This document shows, in pieces, positions 41,369 to 50,067 of a stretch of 64,000 nt of DNA; position 1 is the stretch's first letter, and every line of letters begins with the position of its first letter. The DNA is from Nitrospirota bacterium (GTDB lineage Bacteria; JACPQY01), in the NCBI GenBank assembly GCA_016180645.1, contig JACPAV010000005.1, forward strand, positions 122,917 through 186,916, in the 5' to 3' direction. Below the pieces are notes generated by a model that was not told where the DNA came from, did no database searches, and worked only from the letters and a program-made list of their open reading frames with translations. The translations under genes and the position numbers were made by a program.

Positions 41369-42112
41369 CTAGAAACGAAACGTCGGGCCGAGGTAAAATT
41401 GCTTGGCCGCTTCGCTGGCGGCGATTCGGGACGGCGGCCCGTCCTCCAGAATCTTCCCCTGGTGGATCAGATACGCGCGATCGCACACTTCCAGCGTGTC
41501 CCGCACGTTATGGTCGGACAGGATGATCCCCACGCCCTTTGAAGCGATGTACTTGATGAGCTGTTGAATCTCGCCGACGGTGATCGGATCGATGCCGGAG
41601 AACGGTTCATCCAGAAGAAAAAAGAGCGGCTCGAGGGCGAAGGCCCTTGCGATCTCCACCCTACGGCGCTCCCCTCCGGAGAGCACCATGGCCTTCTTGT
41701 CTTCCAGGTGGGTAATTCGGAATTCATCCATGACCGAGTAAAGTTTCTCGCGGCGCTTGCGGGAGTTCAGGGGAAGAATCTCCAATGTCGCCAGAATGTT
41801 CTCGGCCACGCTCATCTTTCGGAACACGGAAGGCTCTTGGGGCAGATAGAGGAGGCCGTACTGGGCGCGGCGGTGAATCGGGAGACGCGTGATTTCCGTG
41901 GAGTCCAGCCAGATGCCTCCGGCGTCCGGCTTCACGAGACCGGTCATCATGTGAAAGGTCGTCGTCTTTCCTGCGCCGTTGGGACCCAGGAGCCCCACGA
42001 TTTCGCCCGGCCCGACGTTGACATTGACGCCATCCACTACGCGCCGCTTCCGGTAGCTCTTGACGAGGCCCTCCGTGCGAAGCTTCTTCGAGTGGGTTCG
42101 CGATTCTTTCAC
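41369..42112 (-). CDS. lptB: LPS export ABC transporter ATPase
   Basis: Walker A GLLGPNGAGKTT, signature LSGGERRRVEIARA, Walker B PLFFLLDEPFSGIDPITV and switch histidine in SDHNVRDTLEVCDR identify LptB, which powers lipopolysaccharide extraction with LptFG. I place the start at GTG 42112 (247 aa, the family length; GGGGGG upstream). The open frame to 42307 would add residues encoded by a GC-rich intergenic repeat. lptCA lies directly upstream. Confidence 0.92.
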   Translation of the reverse strand: MKESRTHSKKLRTEGLVKSYRKRRVVDGVNVNVGPGEIVGLLGPNGAGKTTTFHMMTGLVKPDAGGIWLDSTEITRLPIHRRAQYGLLYLPQEPSVFRKMSVAENILATLEILPLNSRKRREKLYSVMDEFRITHLEDKKAMVLSGGERRRVEIARAFALEPLFFLLDEPFSGIDPITVGEIQQLIKYIASKGVGIILSDHNVRDTLEVCDRAYLIHQGKILEDGPPSRIAASEAAKQFYLGPTFRF

Positions 42113-42116
42113 AATC

Positions 42117-42203
42117 CCCCCACCCCAGCCCTCTCCCGCAAAGGGCGCAACGCGGCCCGGGGCCGGGTGAGGGCCGCCTGCCGGCACACTCTCCGTCTGT
42201 TGG
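42117..42203. repeat. GC-rich intergenic repeat between lptCA and lptB
   Basis: This 87-base stretch contains CCCCAGCCCTCTCCC and CCGGGTGAGGG blocks typical of dispersed GC-rich bacterial intergenic repeats. It is open in the lptB frame but its translation (Pro/Gly-rich) is unlike LptB. I see no gene in it. Confidence 0.4.
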
Positions 42204-43022
42204 CTATTGCCGGACATCTTTCTCCGGAACGATCGTCTGGACCGGCTGCTTGTCCGAGCCCAGGACGACCATCTTCTTGTCGCTGAGGGTGACCAGCACC
42301 TTGTCACCGGCGGAAATCTTGTCCCCCTGGTGGATTCGCGGCTCCCCCGTCAGGACGATCTCTCCGTTCTTCTTGTCGTACACCCCCTCTTTCCCCTCTC
42401 CCCAGGTTGTCGGATCCTTCCGATCGATGACTTTGACCGAGCCTTTGCCGGTAAAACCCAGGATCTCGTGGGTCTTGGGGTCGTAGTTCGCGTCCATGGT
42501 TTCGGCCTTGACGAAATAGTCCGCCGTGGTGGCCACGACGTTCCCCTCGAAAGTCGCCTTATTGTCCTTCTCATGGGCCGTCATCCGGTCGGACTTGATT
42601 TCGATTTTCTCCGTCTTTTTCTCGCCGACCGTCGGCTCCGGCGCCACGTTCACATCGGCCACCGTGAGCACGCCACCGGATAATTCGAATACGTCTACGG
42701 GGCGATCGACACGCCCCGTCGGGGCGCGACTTTCGAGGCTTTCGGAATCGTTGAGGCGCGAATCGACGTGGACGGCGGTGAATTCGATGTGGTCCCAAGA
42801 CTCGTCCGCCACCGCTTCATCCGCCCGGATGTCCCAGTCCAACTTTCCATCCCTGAACACACTCATGCGCACACCTTCGAGGTGCCGGTCGGTTGGGGAT
42901 CTGACCTCGATGGGTGACCGGACGCTCGCGTCTTCTTCCCGGGCCAGTTTCACTACCGCCCACGAGATCCAGCCGAGGACGGCCAGCGATCCCAGGAGGT
43001 AGGCCAACACGCGAAATCGCAC
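42204..43022 (-). CDS. LptC-LptA type fusion protein, LPS transport
   Basis: The 272-aa protein begins with one membrane helix (VLAYLLGSLAVLGWISWAVV) followed by an LptC-like segment (GVRMSVFRDGKLDWDIRADEAV). The second half is an LptA/OstA domain: IKSDRMTAHEKDNKATFEGNVVATT, ANYDPKTHEILGFTG and GEPRIHQGDKISA. LptC and LptA are normally separate; here they appear joined, which would give a membrane-anchored bridge component. It precedes lptB, supporting the assignment. Confidence 0.8.
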   Translation of the reverse strand: MRFRVLAYLLGSLAVLGWISWAVVKLAREEDASVRSPIEVRSPTDRHLEGVRMSVFRDGKLDWDIRADEAVADESWDHIEFTAVHVDSRLNDSESLESRAPTGRVDRPVDVFELSGGVLTVADVNVAPEPTVGEKKTEKIEIKSDRMTAHEKDNKATFEGNVVATTADYFVKAETMDANYDPKTHEILGFTGKGSVKVIDRKDPTTWGEGKEGVYDKKNGEIVLTGEPRIHQGDKISAGDKVLVTLSDKKMVVLGSDKQPVQTIVPEKDVRQ

Positions 43023-43170
43023 ACGTTCACGTTAACACCAATCGCCCGGAGAGTAAAGAAAATGACCCGGTTTTGGCCCTCCGATTGCTATAGCAACGGA
43101 TGCCAATCCGAAATCAGCAAGATCGGTGCCGTTAGGTGACCTTGGATTCCCAACGCCGGGCCGGCCGGAC

Positions 43171-44148
43171 CTAGCGTTGCGGCAGCTCCTTGTGGGCCGG
43201 AACCACCCCGAGGCCATCCGCCTCCCTCACCGCACGAAAAACCGCCTCGGAGGCTACGTGGGCGGCCGCCGCCCCCACGTTCTTGACGTCGCACCCGTCC
43301 TTCCGGAGCGAGAATGCCATGACCACGTCTCCATCGACTGGCGTCTGGAAGGGCCGGATCACCCTCGCCAGACCCGTGGAGGCCATCCGCGCCACGACCC
43401 CCAGTTCGGATTTCGACAGATCGGCATCGGTCGCGATAAGGAGAAGCGTCGTGTGCTGGCCGTGGATCAGATCCTCCCTCACAAGGCCGCCCCGAAGGGC
43501 GGCCTCGGTGTCCAGGAATCCCCCCCCGGGAGTCCTGGCGCCCGCCACGAGGCGCCCGGAGCCGGGGTCGAAGATGTCGCCGAAGGCATTGACCACTACA
43601 AGCGCGCCCACACGAATTCCCGGCGCGATCTCGCAAAAGGCCGACCCCACCCCTCCCTTGCACGCCGAGAGGAATCCATTGAATTTCCCCACGGTCGCGC
43701 CCGTCCCCGCGCCCACACTTCCCTCTTGGACGCGACCGTCCGATGCCGACACACATGCCTGGTAGGCCAGATCCGGTGAAGGCCGCTCCATCCCCCCCGA
43801 CCGGGCGATACTGAATGGAACATCGAAAATGACGGAAGTGGGGACCACGGGGATTCTCGCCAGCTTGAGGTCCAACCCGACACCCTTCTCCTCCAGGTAG
43901 CGTACGACGCCCCCCGCAGCATCCAGGCCGAATGCACTTCCGCCGCTAAAAAGAACCGCGTGCGCTTCCCCCCCCGTGTGGTGGGGAAACAGGCCATCGA
44001 CCTGCCTCGTGCTCGTCGCCCCTCCCAACAACAGAATGGAGCCGAGGGCCGGCTGATCGAACAGAATCACCGTCAACCCCGATCCCCCCTTCGGTGTTGA
44101 CGCATGCCCGACCCGGATCCCCCCCAGACCGGTCAGGGTGTCGTTCAC
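43171..44148 (-). CDS. P1-family (DmpA-like) N-terminal nucleophile peptidase
   Basis: The 325-aa protein has family motifs IRVGHASTPKGGSGLTVILF, LFSGGSAFGLDAAGGV, GSVGAGTGATVGKFNG and HTTLLLIATDADLSKSE; the self-cleavage nucleophile is expected at that Thr pair. Relatives include the beta-peptidyl aminopeptidases and 6-aminohexanoate-oligomer hydrolases. It is cytoplasmic (no signal peptide). The start overlaps the bamD stop (ATGA). Natural substrate unknown. Confidence 0.8.
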   Translation of the reverse strand: MNDTLTGLGGIRVGHASTPKGGSGLTVILFDQPALGSILLLGGATSTRQVDGLFPHHTGGEAHAVLFSGGSAFGLDAAGGVVRYLEEKGVGLDLKLARIPVVPTSVIFDVPFSIARSGGMERPSPDLAYQACVSASDGRVQEGSVGAGTGATVGKFNGFLSACKGGVGSAFCEIAPGIRVGALVVVNAFGDIFDPGSGRLVAGARTPGGGFLDTEAALRGGLVREDLIHGQHTTLLLIATDADLSKSELGVVARMASTGLARVIRPFQTPVDGDVVMAFSLRKDGCDVKNVGAAAAHVASEAVFRAVREADGLGVVPAHKELPQR

Positions 44149-44867
44149 TTCGGTTCCGGAGGCAGGATCCCTTCGCCCAACTTTCCCCGCGCCTCCAGAG
44201 AAGCCACGCCCGCCCTGGCCTTGGAGATCAGGTTGTCGATTTCGGGCCGGTCCATCTGATCCGAGTAGTCCGCCGCCAGTTGGTCCAACCTGTACAGTGC
44301 CGCGCGGTATTCCCCCCGCCGGAGGTAAAACTTGGCCACATACAATTCATACTCGGCGGCCCGCTTCCGAAGCTTGCCCAGTCGTTCCGAGGCCTGGCCC
44401 GCAAATTCGCTTGCGCCGTACTGTTGGACGACGTGCCGGTACTGGTCGATCGCGTTCAGCGTGGCCGTGGGGTCTCGGTCCATCGAGAGCATATCTTCCT
44501 CGTACGATCGACCGATCATGAAAGCGGCATGCGGGACCTTCGGATGACTCGGGTGCATCCGGATGAACTCCTCATACCCCACCACCGCTTCCGAGAACTT
44601 CCGGTCCTTGAAATACACCTCCCCGATCATGAGCCTGGACAGCGAGGCATACTCGCTGTAGGGATAGTCGTCGACGATCCGTTTGAAATTGTCCAGCGCG
44701 CGCTCATAGTCCGGTAGGGCCGGCAGAAACCAGAGCTTGGTGCCTTCCACCCAGCGCATCGCCTCGTCGTACAATTCCTGCGCGGTCTTTTCCTTCTTCT
44801 CCTGAGTCGCCGCGCAGGACAGTCCTAGAGCGGCGCCTATCCATACCGCCGCCATCCACGTCTTCAT
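44145..44867 (-). CDS. bamD: outer membrane assembly lipoprotein BamD
   Basis: The 240-aa protein has a lipoprotein signal (MAAVWIGAALGLSC) and BamD-type TPR-like repeats: TAQELYDEAMRWV, ALDNFKRIVDDYPYSEYASLSRLMIGEVYFKD, EEFIRMHPSHPKVPHAAFMIGRS. It helps BamA insert outer-membrane proteins. The chosen ATG (MKTWM) gives the proper signal peptide and lies in a 4-base overlap with the epimerase stop. Confidence 0.88.
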   Translation of the reverse strand: MKTWMAAVWIGAALGLSCAATQEKKEKTAQELYDEAMRWVEGTKLWFLPALPDYERALDNFKRIVDDYPYSEYASLSRLMIGEVYFKDRKFSEAVVGYEEFIRMHPSHPKVPHAAFMIGRSYEEDMLSMDRDPTATLNAIDQYRHVVQQYGASEFAGQASERLGKLRKRAAEYELYVAKFYLRRGEYRAALYRLDQLAADYSDQMDRPEIDNLISKARAGVASLEARGKLGEGILPPEPK

Positions 44868-45811
44868 CCCACGCTCCCATTCACGTACCACGCGTGCGTC
44901 TTTCTGAGGCCCTCTCGAACGGCCACCCGAGGCCGATATCCCAGAATTCGCCGTGCCGCAACGATAGAGGCCAGGGAATCCTTCACGTCCCCAGGCCGGA
45001 TCGGACCATGAATGGGGCGCACGACGGCGCCCGTGATACGACGGACGGCATCCGCCAGATCATTCACGCTGATCCGCTTCCCCCCGGCTATGTTGAACAC
45101 CGTTCCCCCGAGCCTCCTCTCCGTCATGCCTGCCCGGACAATGCCCCTCACGCAATCCTCCACAAAGGTGAAATCGCGAGTCTGGCGTCCGTCCCCGTGG
45201 ATCGTAGGACTTCGACCGGCGAGAAAGGCCGCGAAGAAGCGGGGAATGACCGCGGCATAGGCGGAGTGAGGGTCTTGCCTCGGTCCATACACGTTAAAGA
45301 AGCGAAGGGCGACCGTATCCAGGCCATAGAGAGCTGAAAATATCCGGCCATACAACTCTCCCATGAGTTTCGTGATGGCGTACGGAGAGCGTGGTAGAGG
45401 AACCATGTCCTCCCTTTTGGGCAGGGTGCGTATGTCCCCATAGACGGAGGAGCTGGATGCAAGAACAACGCGGTCCACCTTCGCCTCCCGTGCCGCCAGC
45501 AACACGTTGAGCGTTCCCGTTGCGTTCACCTCGTGGGACGTTTTCGGGTCCGCCACCGAGCGGGGAACCGACCCGAGGGCCGCGAGATGATAGGCCACCG
45601 CCACTCCAGCCATGGATTTCTTCACATCGGCGAGCTTCCGGATGTCTCCCCGAAGGATCTCTACGCGGCTTCCCACTCCGGCGAGATTTCTCCGCGTTCC
45701 GGTGGAAAAATCGTCGAGCATTCTGACGCGGACCCCTTTCTTCGCCAGTTCCTCCACCAGGTGGGAGCCGATGAACCCGGCGCCACCGGTCACGAGCACG
45801 GCGTTAGACAT
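44864..45811 (-). CDS. NAD-dependent sugar nucleotide epimerase
   Basis: The 315-aa SDR enzyme has the NAD site VLVTGGAGFIGSHLVEEL, the catalytic Ser/Tyr/Lys set (LASSSSVYGD; YAITK), and NVYGPRQDP with FTFVEDCVRGI typical of UDP-glucose/UDP-GlcNAc 4-epimerases (GalE/WbpP type). The paired UDP-sugar dehydrogenase gene upstream suggests a uronic-acid surface sugar. Start ATG 45811 gives MSNAVLVTGG. Confidence 0.82.
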   Translation of the reverse strand: MSNAVLVTGGAGFIGSHLVEELAKKGVRVRMLDDFSTGTRRNLAGVGSRVEILRGDIRKLADVKKSMAGVAVAYHLAALGSVPRSVADPKTSHEVNATGTLNVLLAAREAKVDRVVLASSSSVYGDIRTLPKREDMVPLPRSPYAITKLMGELYGRIFSALYGLDTVALRFFNVYGPRQDPHSAYAAVIPRFFAAFLAGRSPTIHGDGRQTRDFTFVEDCVRGIVRAGMTERRLGGTVFNIAGGKRISVNDLADAVRRITGAVVRPIHGPIRPGDVKDSLASIVAARRILGYRPRVAVREGLRKTHAWYVNGSVG

Positions 45812-45951
45812 GTATCGCAAGAGTCCTTGATCCACTCGCCGTGCGGTAGGCCCAAACAGGGCCGTACGTACCCTGTTGAGCCTGGATACATCTCCGTGAA
45901 AACTTGCAGAACTTCATCAACAGGGTACGAGAGCCCGGATGCCGCTCGCCT

Positions 45952-47259
45952 TCAAAGTTTGACAACCTTGGAACGGCCGGGGATGGACTTCGTCGCATTC
46001 CGGGTATCCATCACCAGCCTGGCGGAGCGCACAACGAAGTTCCAATCGAAGGCATCGTGATCCGTTCCAATGACCACACAATCCGCGCGGCCCAGCCGCG
46101 CCCGATTCAACGGGACCGAATGAAGGACGTGTCCGCCCACGCCGAGCTTCGGAACGTGGGGATCGTGGTAGCTCACCCGTGCCCCCTTCCGCAGCAGCAG
46201 GGAAAGAATGTCCAGGCACGGGGATTCCCGCAAATCGCCGATATTTTTCTTGTAACTCACGCCCAGCATGAGGATATCCGCGCCTCGCACGGCCTTCGAG
46301 CGCCGGTTAAGCGCATCCACCACTTTTTCCACGACATACTCCGGCATTTTCGTGTTGATCTCCGTGGCCAGCTCGATAAACCGCGCGGAGTAGTTCAGCG
46401 TTTTCAGCTTCCACAAAAGATACTGGGGGTCCACCGGAATGCAGTGCCCACCCAACCCCGGTCCCGGATAAAACGGCATAAAGCCGAAAGGCTTGGTCGC
46501 CGCCGCGCCGATCACCTCCCACGTGTCCAGTCCAAGATGGTTGCACATGATGGCGATCTCGTTGACCAAGCCCACGTTCACGGCGCGAAACGTATTCTCC
46601 AACAGCTTCGTCATCTCCGCCGCCCGCGTGGAACTCACCGGATGGACGGTCTCCACGATCGTTTCATAGAGAGCGCGAACCGCCCGGGAGCAGGAGGGCG
46701 TGATCCCGGCAACGATCTTGGGCGTATTTCTCAGGCCGTAGGACTTGTTTCCCGGATCAATGCGCTCCGGGGAAAACCCCAGAAAGAAATCCCGCCCCAC
46801 TCGAAGCCCCGATTGGGCCAGCACGGGGAGCGCGACCTCGTCCGTCGTGCCGGGGTAGGTCGTGCTTTCCAGAACCACCAACTGGCCCTTGTGAAGATGA
46901 TCCCGGATGTTCCCGATGGCCTGAAGGATGAACGACATATCCGGATCACGCGTTTTCGAGAGGGGCGTGGGGACGCAAACGATGGCCGCGTCGAGCTTCG
47001 CGAGACCGGAAAAGTCCATGGTCGCCTTCAGCTTCCTCGATCGGACCAGGACGGAGAGCCGTTCCGAATCCACATCCTGCACGTAGGATCGTCCACCACG
47101 GATCCGCGCAATTTTTTCCCGATCCACGTCGAATCCGGTGACCGCAAAACCCTCCTCGGCGTATTCCACGGCGAGAGGAAGGCCGACGTACCCCAACCCG
47201 AGAACTCCGATCCGGGCCTCGCGGTTCCGGATGCGCAGAAGGAGTTGGTCCAGAATCAT
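45952..47259 (-). CDS. nucleotide sugar 6-dehydrogenase (UDP-GlcNAc/ManNAc type)
   Basis: The 435-aa protein has the NAD site IGVLGLGYVGLPLAVEY, VCVPTPL, VLESTTYPGTT, EMTKLLENTFRAVNVGLVNE and the catalytic cysteine in GPGLGGHCIPVDPQYL. The wording of these motifs is closest to WbpA/WecC-type dehydrogenases rather than UDP-glucose dehydrogenase. It oxidises C6 to a carboxylate for polysaccharide synthesis; the epimerase follows after 140 bases. Confidence 0.85.
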   Translation of the reverse strand: MILDQLLLRIRNREARIGVLGLGYVGLPLAVEYAEEGFAVTGFDVDREKIARIRGGRSYVQDVDSERLSVLVRSRKLKATMDFSGLAKLDAAIVCVPTPLSKTRDPDMSFILQAIGNIRDHLHKGQLVVLESTTYPGTTDEVALPVLAQSGLRVGRDFFLGFSPERIDPGNKSYGLRNTPKIVAGITPSCSRAVRALYETIVETVHPVSSTRAAEMTKLLENTFRAVNVGLVNEIAIMCNHLGLDTWEVIGAAATKPFGFMPFYPGPGLGGHCIPVDPQYLLWKLKTLNYSARFIELATEINTKMPEYVVEKVVDALNRRSKAVRGADILMLGVSYKKNIGDLRESPCLDILSLLLRKGARVSYHDPHVPKLGVGGHVLHSVPLNRARLGRADCVVIGTDHDAFDWNFVVRSARLVMDTRNATKSIPGRSKVVKL

Positions 47260-47338
47260 CAGGGATGTAGGCCGATGGGCAGGCGCCGGTGGCCCCGAAG
47301 ACTAATCAGACGCGCCGTGGGGCGTCCACCGACTGAAC

Positions 47339-47734
47339 TCAGCCGAGTCCCGCCTGGCGGCCGGGCATTTGGAGAACGTGGGCTTTCTCGATGGGACGAT
47401 TGTGCGCATTCACGTAGACGAGCCGCGGTTCATGCCTCAGGGCCTCCGCTTCCTCGTATTCCGCATAGCTGGCGATGATGATCAAATCGTCTTTCTCCAC
47501 TCTTCGGGCCGCCGCGCCATTCACAACGATCTGCCCCGAACCCGCCGCACCGGGGATGACATACGTGGTGAACCGTTCGCCGTTGTTGATGTCATATACA
47601 TCCACCTGTTCGAACGAGACCAAGTCCGCCTGTTTCATCAGGTCTGCGTCTACCGTGATACTTCCCTCGTACGCGATGTTCTTGTCCGTCACCGACGCAC
47701 GATGCACTTTCGACTTAAGTAAGGTCCGCTTCAT
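47339..47734 (-). CDS. panD: aspartate 1-decarboxylase proenzyme
   Basis: The 131-aa proenzyme has the self-processing site Gly24-Ser25 in IAYEGSITVD, which makes the pyruvoyl group, and the MKRTLLKSKVHRASVT start. It makes beta-alanine from aspartate for pantothenate. It follows panC by 20 bases in a panB-panC-panD group. Confidence 0.95.
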   Translation of the reverse strand: MKRTLLKSKVHRASVTDKNIAYEGSITVDADLMKQADLVSFEQVDVYDINNGERFTTYVIPGAAGSGQIVVNGAAARRVEKDDLIIIASYAEYEEAEALRHEPRLVYVNAHNRPIEKAHVLQMPGRQAGLG

Positions 47735-47754
47735 GGGTACCTCCTTTTAATTGA

Positions 47755-48594
47755 TTATCTTAGCACGATATTGTCGATGAGTCTTGTATCTCCCGCCCAC
47801 ACCGCTGCCAAGAGAACCGTGCCCGGGCGCACCACCGCTTCCGGCCGGAGCGTTCGGCCCGAGCGGGCTTCAACGTAGTCTACTCGCAGGCCGTCCGCTT
47901 CGAGTTTTCCCCGAACTTCCACGGCCACTTTTCCGGCATCGACCAAACCCCGGCGGGCGATTTCCCGCGCCTCCCGGAGTGCCCTTGCCAAGGACTTCGC
48001 CCGTTCCCGCGCTTCCGGTGAGAGGTACGCGTTCCGCGAACTCATGGCGAGGCCGTCAACTTCCCGCACGGTCGGATACTCGATAATCCTCACGGGGATG
48101 CTCAGGTCCTCCACCATGCGTTGAATGACTCTCACCTGCTGGAAGTCTTTTCGGCCAAAGAGGGCCACGTCCGGCTGAACGATATTGAAGAGCTTCGCCA
48201 CCACCGTGGCCACGCCCCGGAAGTGACCGGGACGGGATCGGCCACAAAGACCCTCGGAGATTTTCTCGACCTCAACGTGCGTCTGGAAGCCTTCGGGATA
48301 GAACCGATCTTCCCCGGGCGCGAAGAGGACATCCACTCCCTCCTTCCGCAAGAGGGCGGCGTCCCGACGATGCTCCCGGGGGTATCGGCCCAAATCCTCG
48401 CCCCTCCCGAACTGGAGTGGATTCACGAAAATGCTGACCACGGCCCGGTCCGCGATCGAACGCGCCCTTCGCACAAGCGCCAGATGCCCGGCGTGGAGGG
48501 CGCCCATGGTGGGCACAAAGCCGATGCTTTTCCCGCGCCGGCGCTGGTCCAGCGCCCACTTCTGCATCGCGCCGTTGGACCGAATCGTTCTCAT
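47755..48594 (-). CDS. panC: pantothenate synthetase
   Basis: The product (279 aa) condenses pantoate with beta-alanine using ATP. Motifs: GFVPTMGALHAGHLALVRRA, VVSIFVNPLQFGRGEDL, LFGRKDFQQ and MSSRNAYLSPEARERA. Start ATG 48594 follows GGGAGAAG; the longer frame upstream is only the heptamer array read as Arg/Glu-rich codons. Confidence 0.95.
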   Translation of the reverse strand: MRTIRSNGAMQKWALDQRRRGKSIGFVPTMGALHAGHLALVRRARSIADRAVVSIFVNPLQFGRGEDLGRYPREHRRDAALLRKEGVDVLFAPGEDRFYPEGFQTHVEVEKISEGLCGRSRPGHFRGVATVVAKLFNIVQPDVALFGRKDFQQVRVIQRMVEDLSIPVRIIEYPTVREVDGLAMSSRNAYLSPEARERAKSLARALREAREIARRGLVDAGKVAVEVRGKLEADGLRVDYVEARSGRTLRPEAVVRPGTVLLAAVWAGDTRLIDNIVLR

Positions 48595-48604
48595 GTTCTT
48601 CTCC

Positions 48605-48639
48605 CCCTCTCGCCTCTCACCTCTCGCCTCACGCCTCTC
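48605..48639. repeat. heptamer array between panB and panC, 5 units
   Basis: CCCTCTC, GCCTCTC, ACCTCTC, GCCTCAC, GCCTCTC. On the minus strand this is purine-rich (GAGAGGC units) and ends 10 bases before the panC ATG, so it may influence panC translation. Confidence 0.7.
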
Positions 48640-48643
48640 GGCC

Positions 48644-49447
48644 TCAAAACGAATTTTCCGGACCCGGAAAGCGGCCCGAACGAACGTCGTCCGCATATTC
48701 GCGCACGGCTTGACCGACCTCCTTGCCGAGCTCCGCATACCGTTTCACAAACTTGGGAGAAAAATCCTGAAAGAGGCCCAGCAGATCGTAGATCACAAGA
48801 ACCTGGCCATCGCACCCGGCACCGGCCCCGATGCCGATCGTCGGGATCTTGAGCCGCCGGGTTACTTCGGAGGCCAGCGCTGAAGGCACACCTTCGAGGA
48901 CCACACTGAATGCCCCCGACTCTTGCACGGCTTCCGCGTCCTCGATAATGCGAGCGCGATCAGGTTCAGCCCGTCCCTGAACCTTGTAGCCGCCCATCTG
49001 ATGGATCGATTGAGGCGTCAACCCGACGTGTCCCATCACCGGAATTCCAAGTTCAGTCAGTCGGCGGATCGTGGGCGCAATCGCCCGCCCTCCTTCGAGT
49101 TTGACCGCCTCTGCTCCACCCTCTTTCAGTGCCCTGCCGCAATTTCTGACGGCCTCTTCCAAGCCGGCTTGGTAGGACAGAAAGGGCATGTCCATAACCA
49201 ACAGCGCCCTCTTCCGACCTCTGGCCACGGCCCTCGTATGATAAAGCATTTCCTCCATAGTCACAGGTAAGGTACTGGAATATCCTGAGAATACTGATCC
49301 AACAGAATCACCGACAAGAAGAATATCCACCCCTGCCTCATCCAGTATTCTCGCCATTGTGTAGTCGTAGGCGGTGAGGACGACGATTTTCTTCTGCTCC
49401 GTCTTGAGTCGGAGAATTCCGGGAGCGGTGATCTTTTCGTTTTCCAT
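48644..49447 (-). CDS. panB: 3-methyl-2-oxobutanoate hydroxymethyltransferase
   Basis: The 267-aa enzyme adds a hydroxymethyl group from methylenetetrahydrofolate to ketoisovalerate. Motifs: VVLTAYDYTMARILDEAGVDILLVGDS, LPVTMEEMLYHTRAVARG, VMGHVGLTPQSIHQMGGYKVQG and GIGAGAGCDGQVLV. First gene of panBCD, diverging from a small plus-strand gene. Confidence 0.95.
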   Translation of the reverse strand: MENEKITAPGILRLKTEQKKIVVLTAYDYTMARILDEAGVDILLVGDSVGSVFSGYSSTLPVTMEEMLYHTRAVARGRKRALLVMDMPFLSYQAGLEEAVRNCGRALKEGGAEAVKLEGGRAIAPTIRRLTELGIPVMGHVGLTPQSIHQMGGYKVQGRAEPDRARIIEDAEAVQESGAFSVVLEGVPSALASEVTRRLKIPTIGIGAGAGCDGQVLVIYDLLGLFQDFSPKFVKRYAELGKEVGQAVREYADDVRSGRFPGPENSF

Positions 49448-49524
49448 CGGTTCGTCTCAGCCCCGCGCCCGACGTGGCGCATGGGTCCAAGCGATATGAA
49501 GACTATGCTAGACTTCAAGCCGGC

Positions 49525-49878
49525 ATGAGTCAAGTTTCCGGGGTTTCCTCAGAAGTGATGGAACTATCGCGCACCCTCGCTCCACATTTCCCGTGGGATC
49601 CCAGAGTCGGCGATACGTATCACTGCGGTGGAGCATTGCGAATGGTATGGCAGCTCCCCGCACCCTGCCACAAGAGCGACTTCCGAATTCTGGGACTCTA
49701 CGAGGCGAAGGCGTGGCTGAGGGAACGCGGATTCCAGGACATCGAAATCGAACACCACGGATCCAAATGGACGATCACGGCCTGCGACCACCCCGCTGGA
49801 TCTCCCCTCACCGCCGCGGGCGGATCGGATGTCGAAGCCGCCCTGCGCTTGGTCCTTCAGGTCCTGGGCTCTGTTTGA
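49525..49878 (+). CDS. small conserved-looking protein of unknown function
   Basis: The 117-aa product has a plausible globular composition and ends with a regular helix (DVEAALRLVLQVLGSV). The middle reads FQDIEIEHHGSKWTITACDHPAGSP, like a beta-hairpin. No known domain is recognised. It diverges from panB and is followed by the structured repeat region. I chose ATG 49525; an in-frame start at 49474 is possible. Confidence 0.5.
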   Translation: MSQVSGVSSEVMELSRTLAPHFPWDPRVGDTYHCGGALRMVWQLPAPCHKSDFRILGLYEAKAWLRERGFQDIEIEHHGSKWTITACDHPAGSPLTAAGGSDVEAALRLVLQVLGSV

Positions 49879-49891
49879 GAACGTATTTCCG

Positions 49892-50057
49892 TGGTAGCCG
49901 CAGGCTTTAGCCTGCGTCCGAAGACGCACCCGTAAAGGCCATGTTCCATGCCGTGCCGTCCGTGGCACGGCGACATATCATGGCCCCATACCGTCCTCGG
50001 CAAGGGGGTGCGACTACCAAGCCCGCGTCCTGACCGCAGCCTGAAGGCTGCGGCGAT
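49892..50057. repeat. nested palindromic element with two GTAG/TTYA hairpins
   Basis: Nested arms run inwards: TGGTAG/CTACCA (49892 and 50014), CGCACCC/GGGTGCG (49925 and 50006), GGCCATG/CATGGCC (49937 and 49979), CCGTGCC/GGCACGG (49951 and 49964). The left end contains a family hairpin at 49894 with TTTA loop; a second lies outside at 50034-50057, where GATA replaces CTAC. Transcribed, it would fold into a branched stem. No gene is seen in 49879-50067. Confidence 0.65.
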
Positions 50058-50067
50058 AACAACCGCC

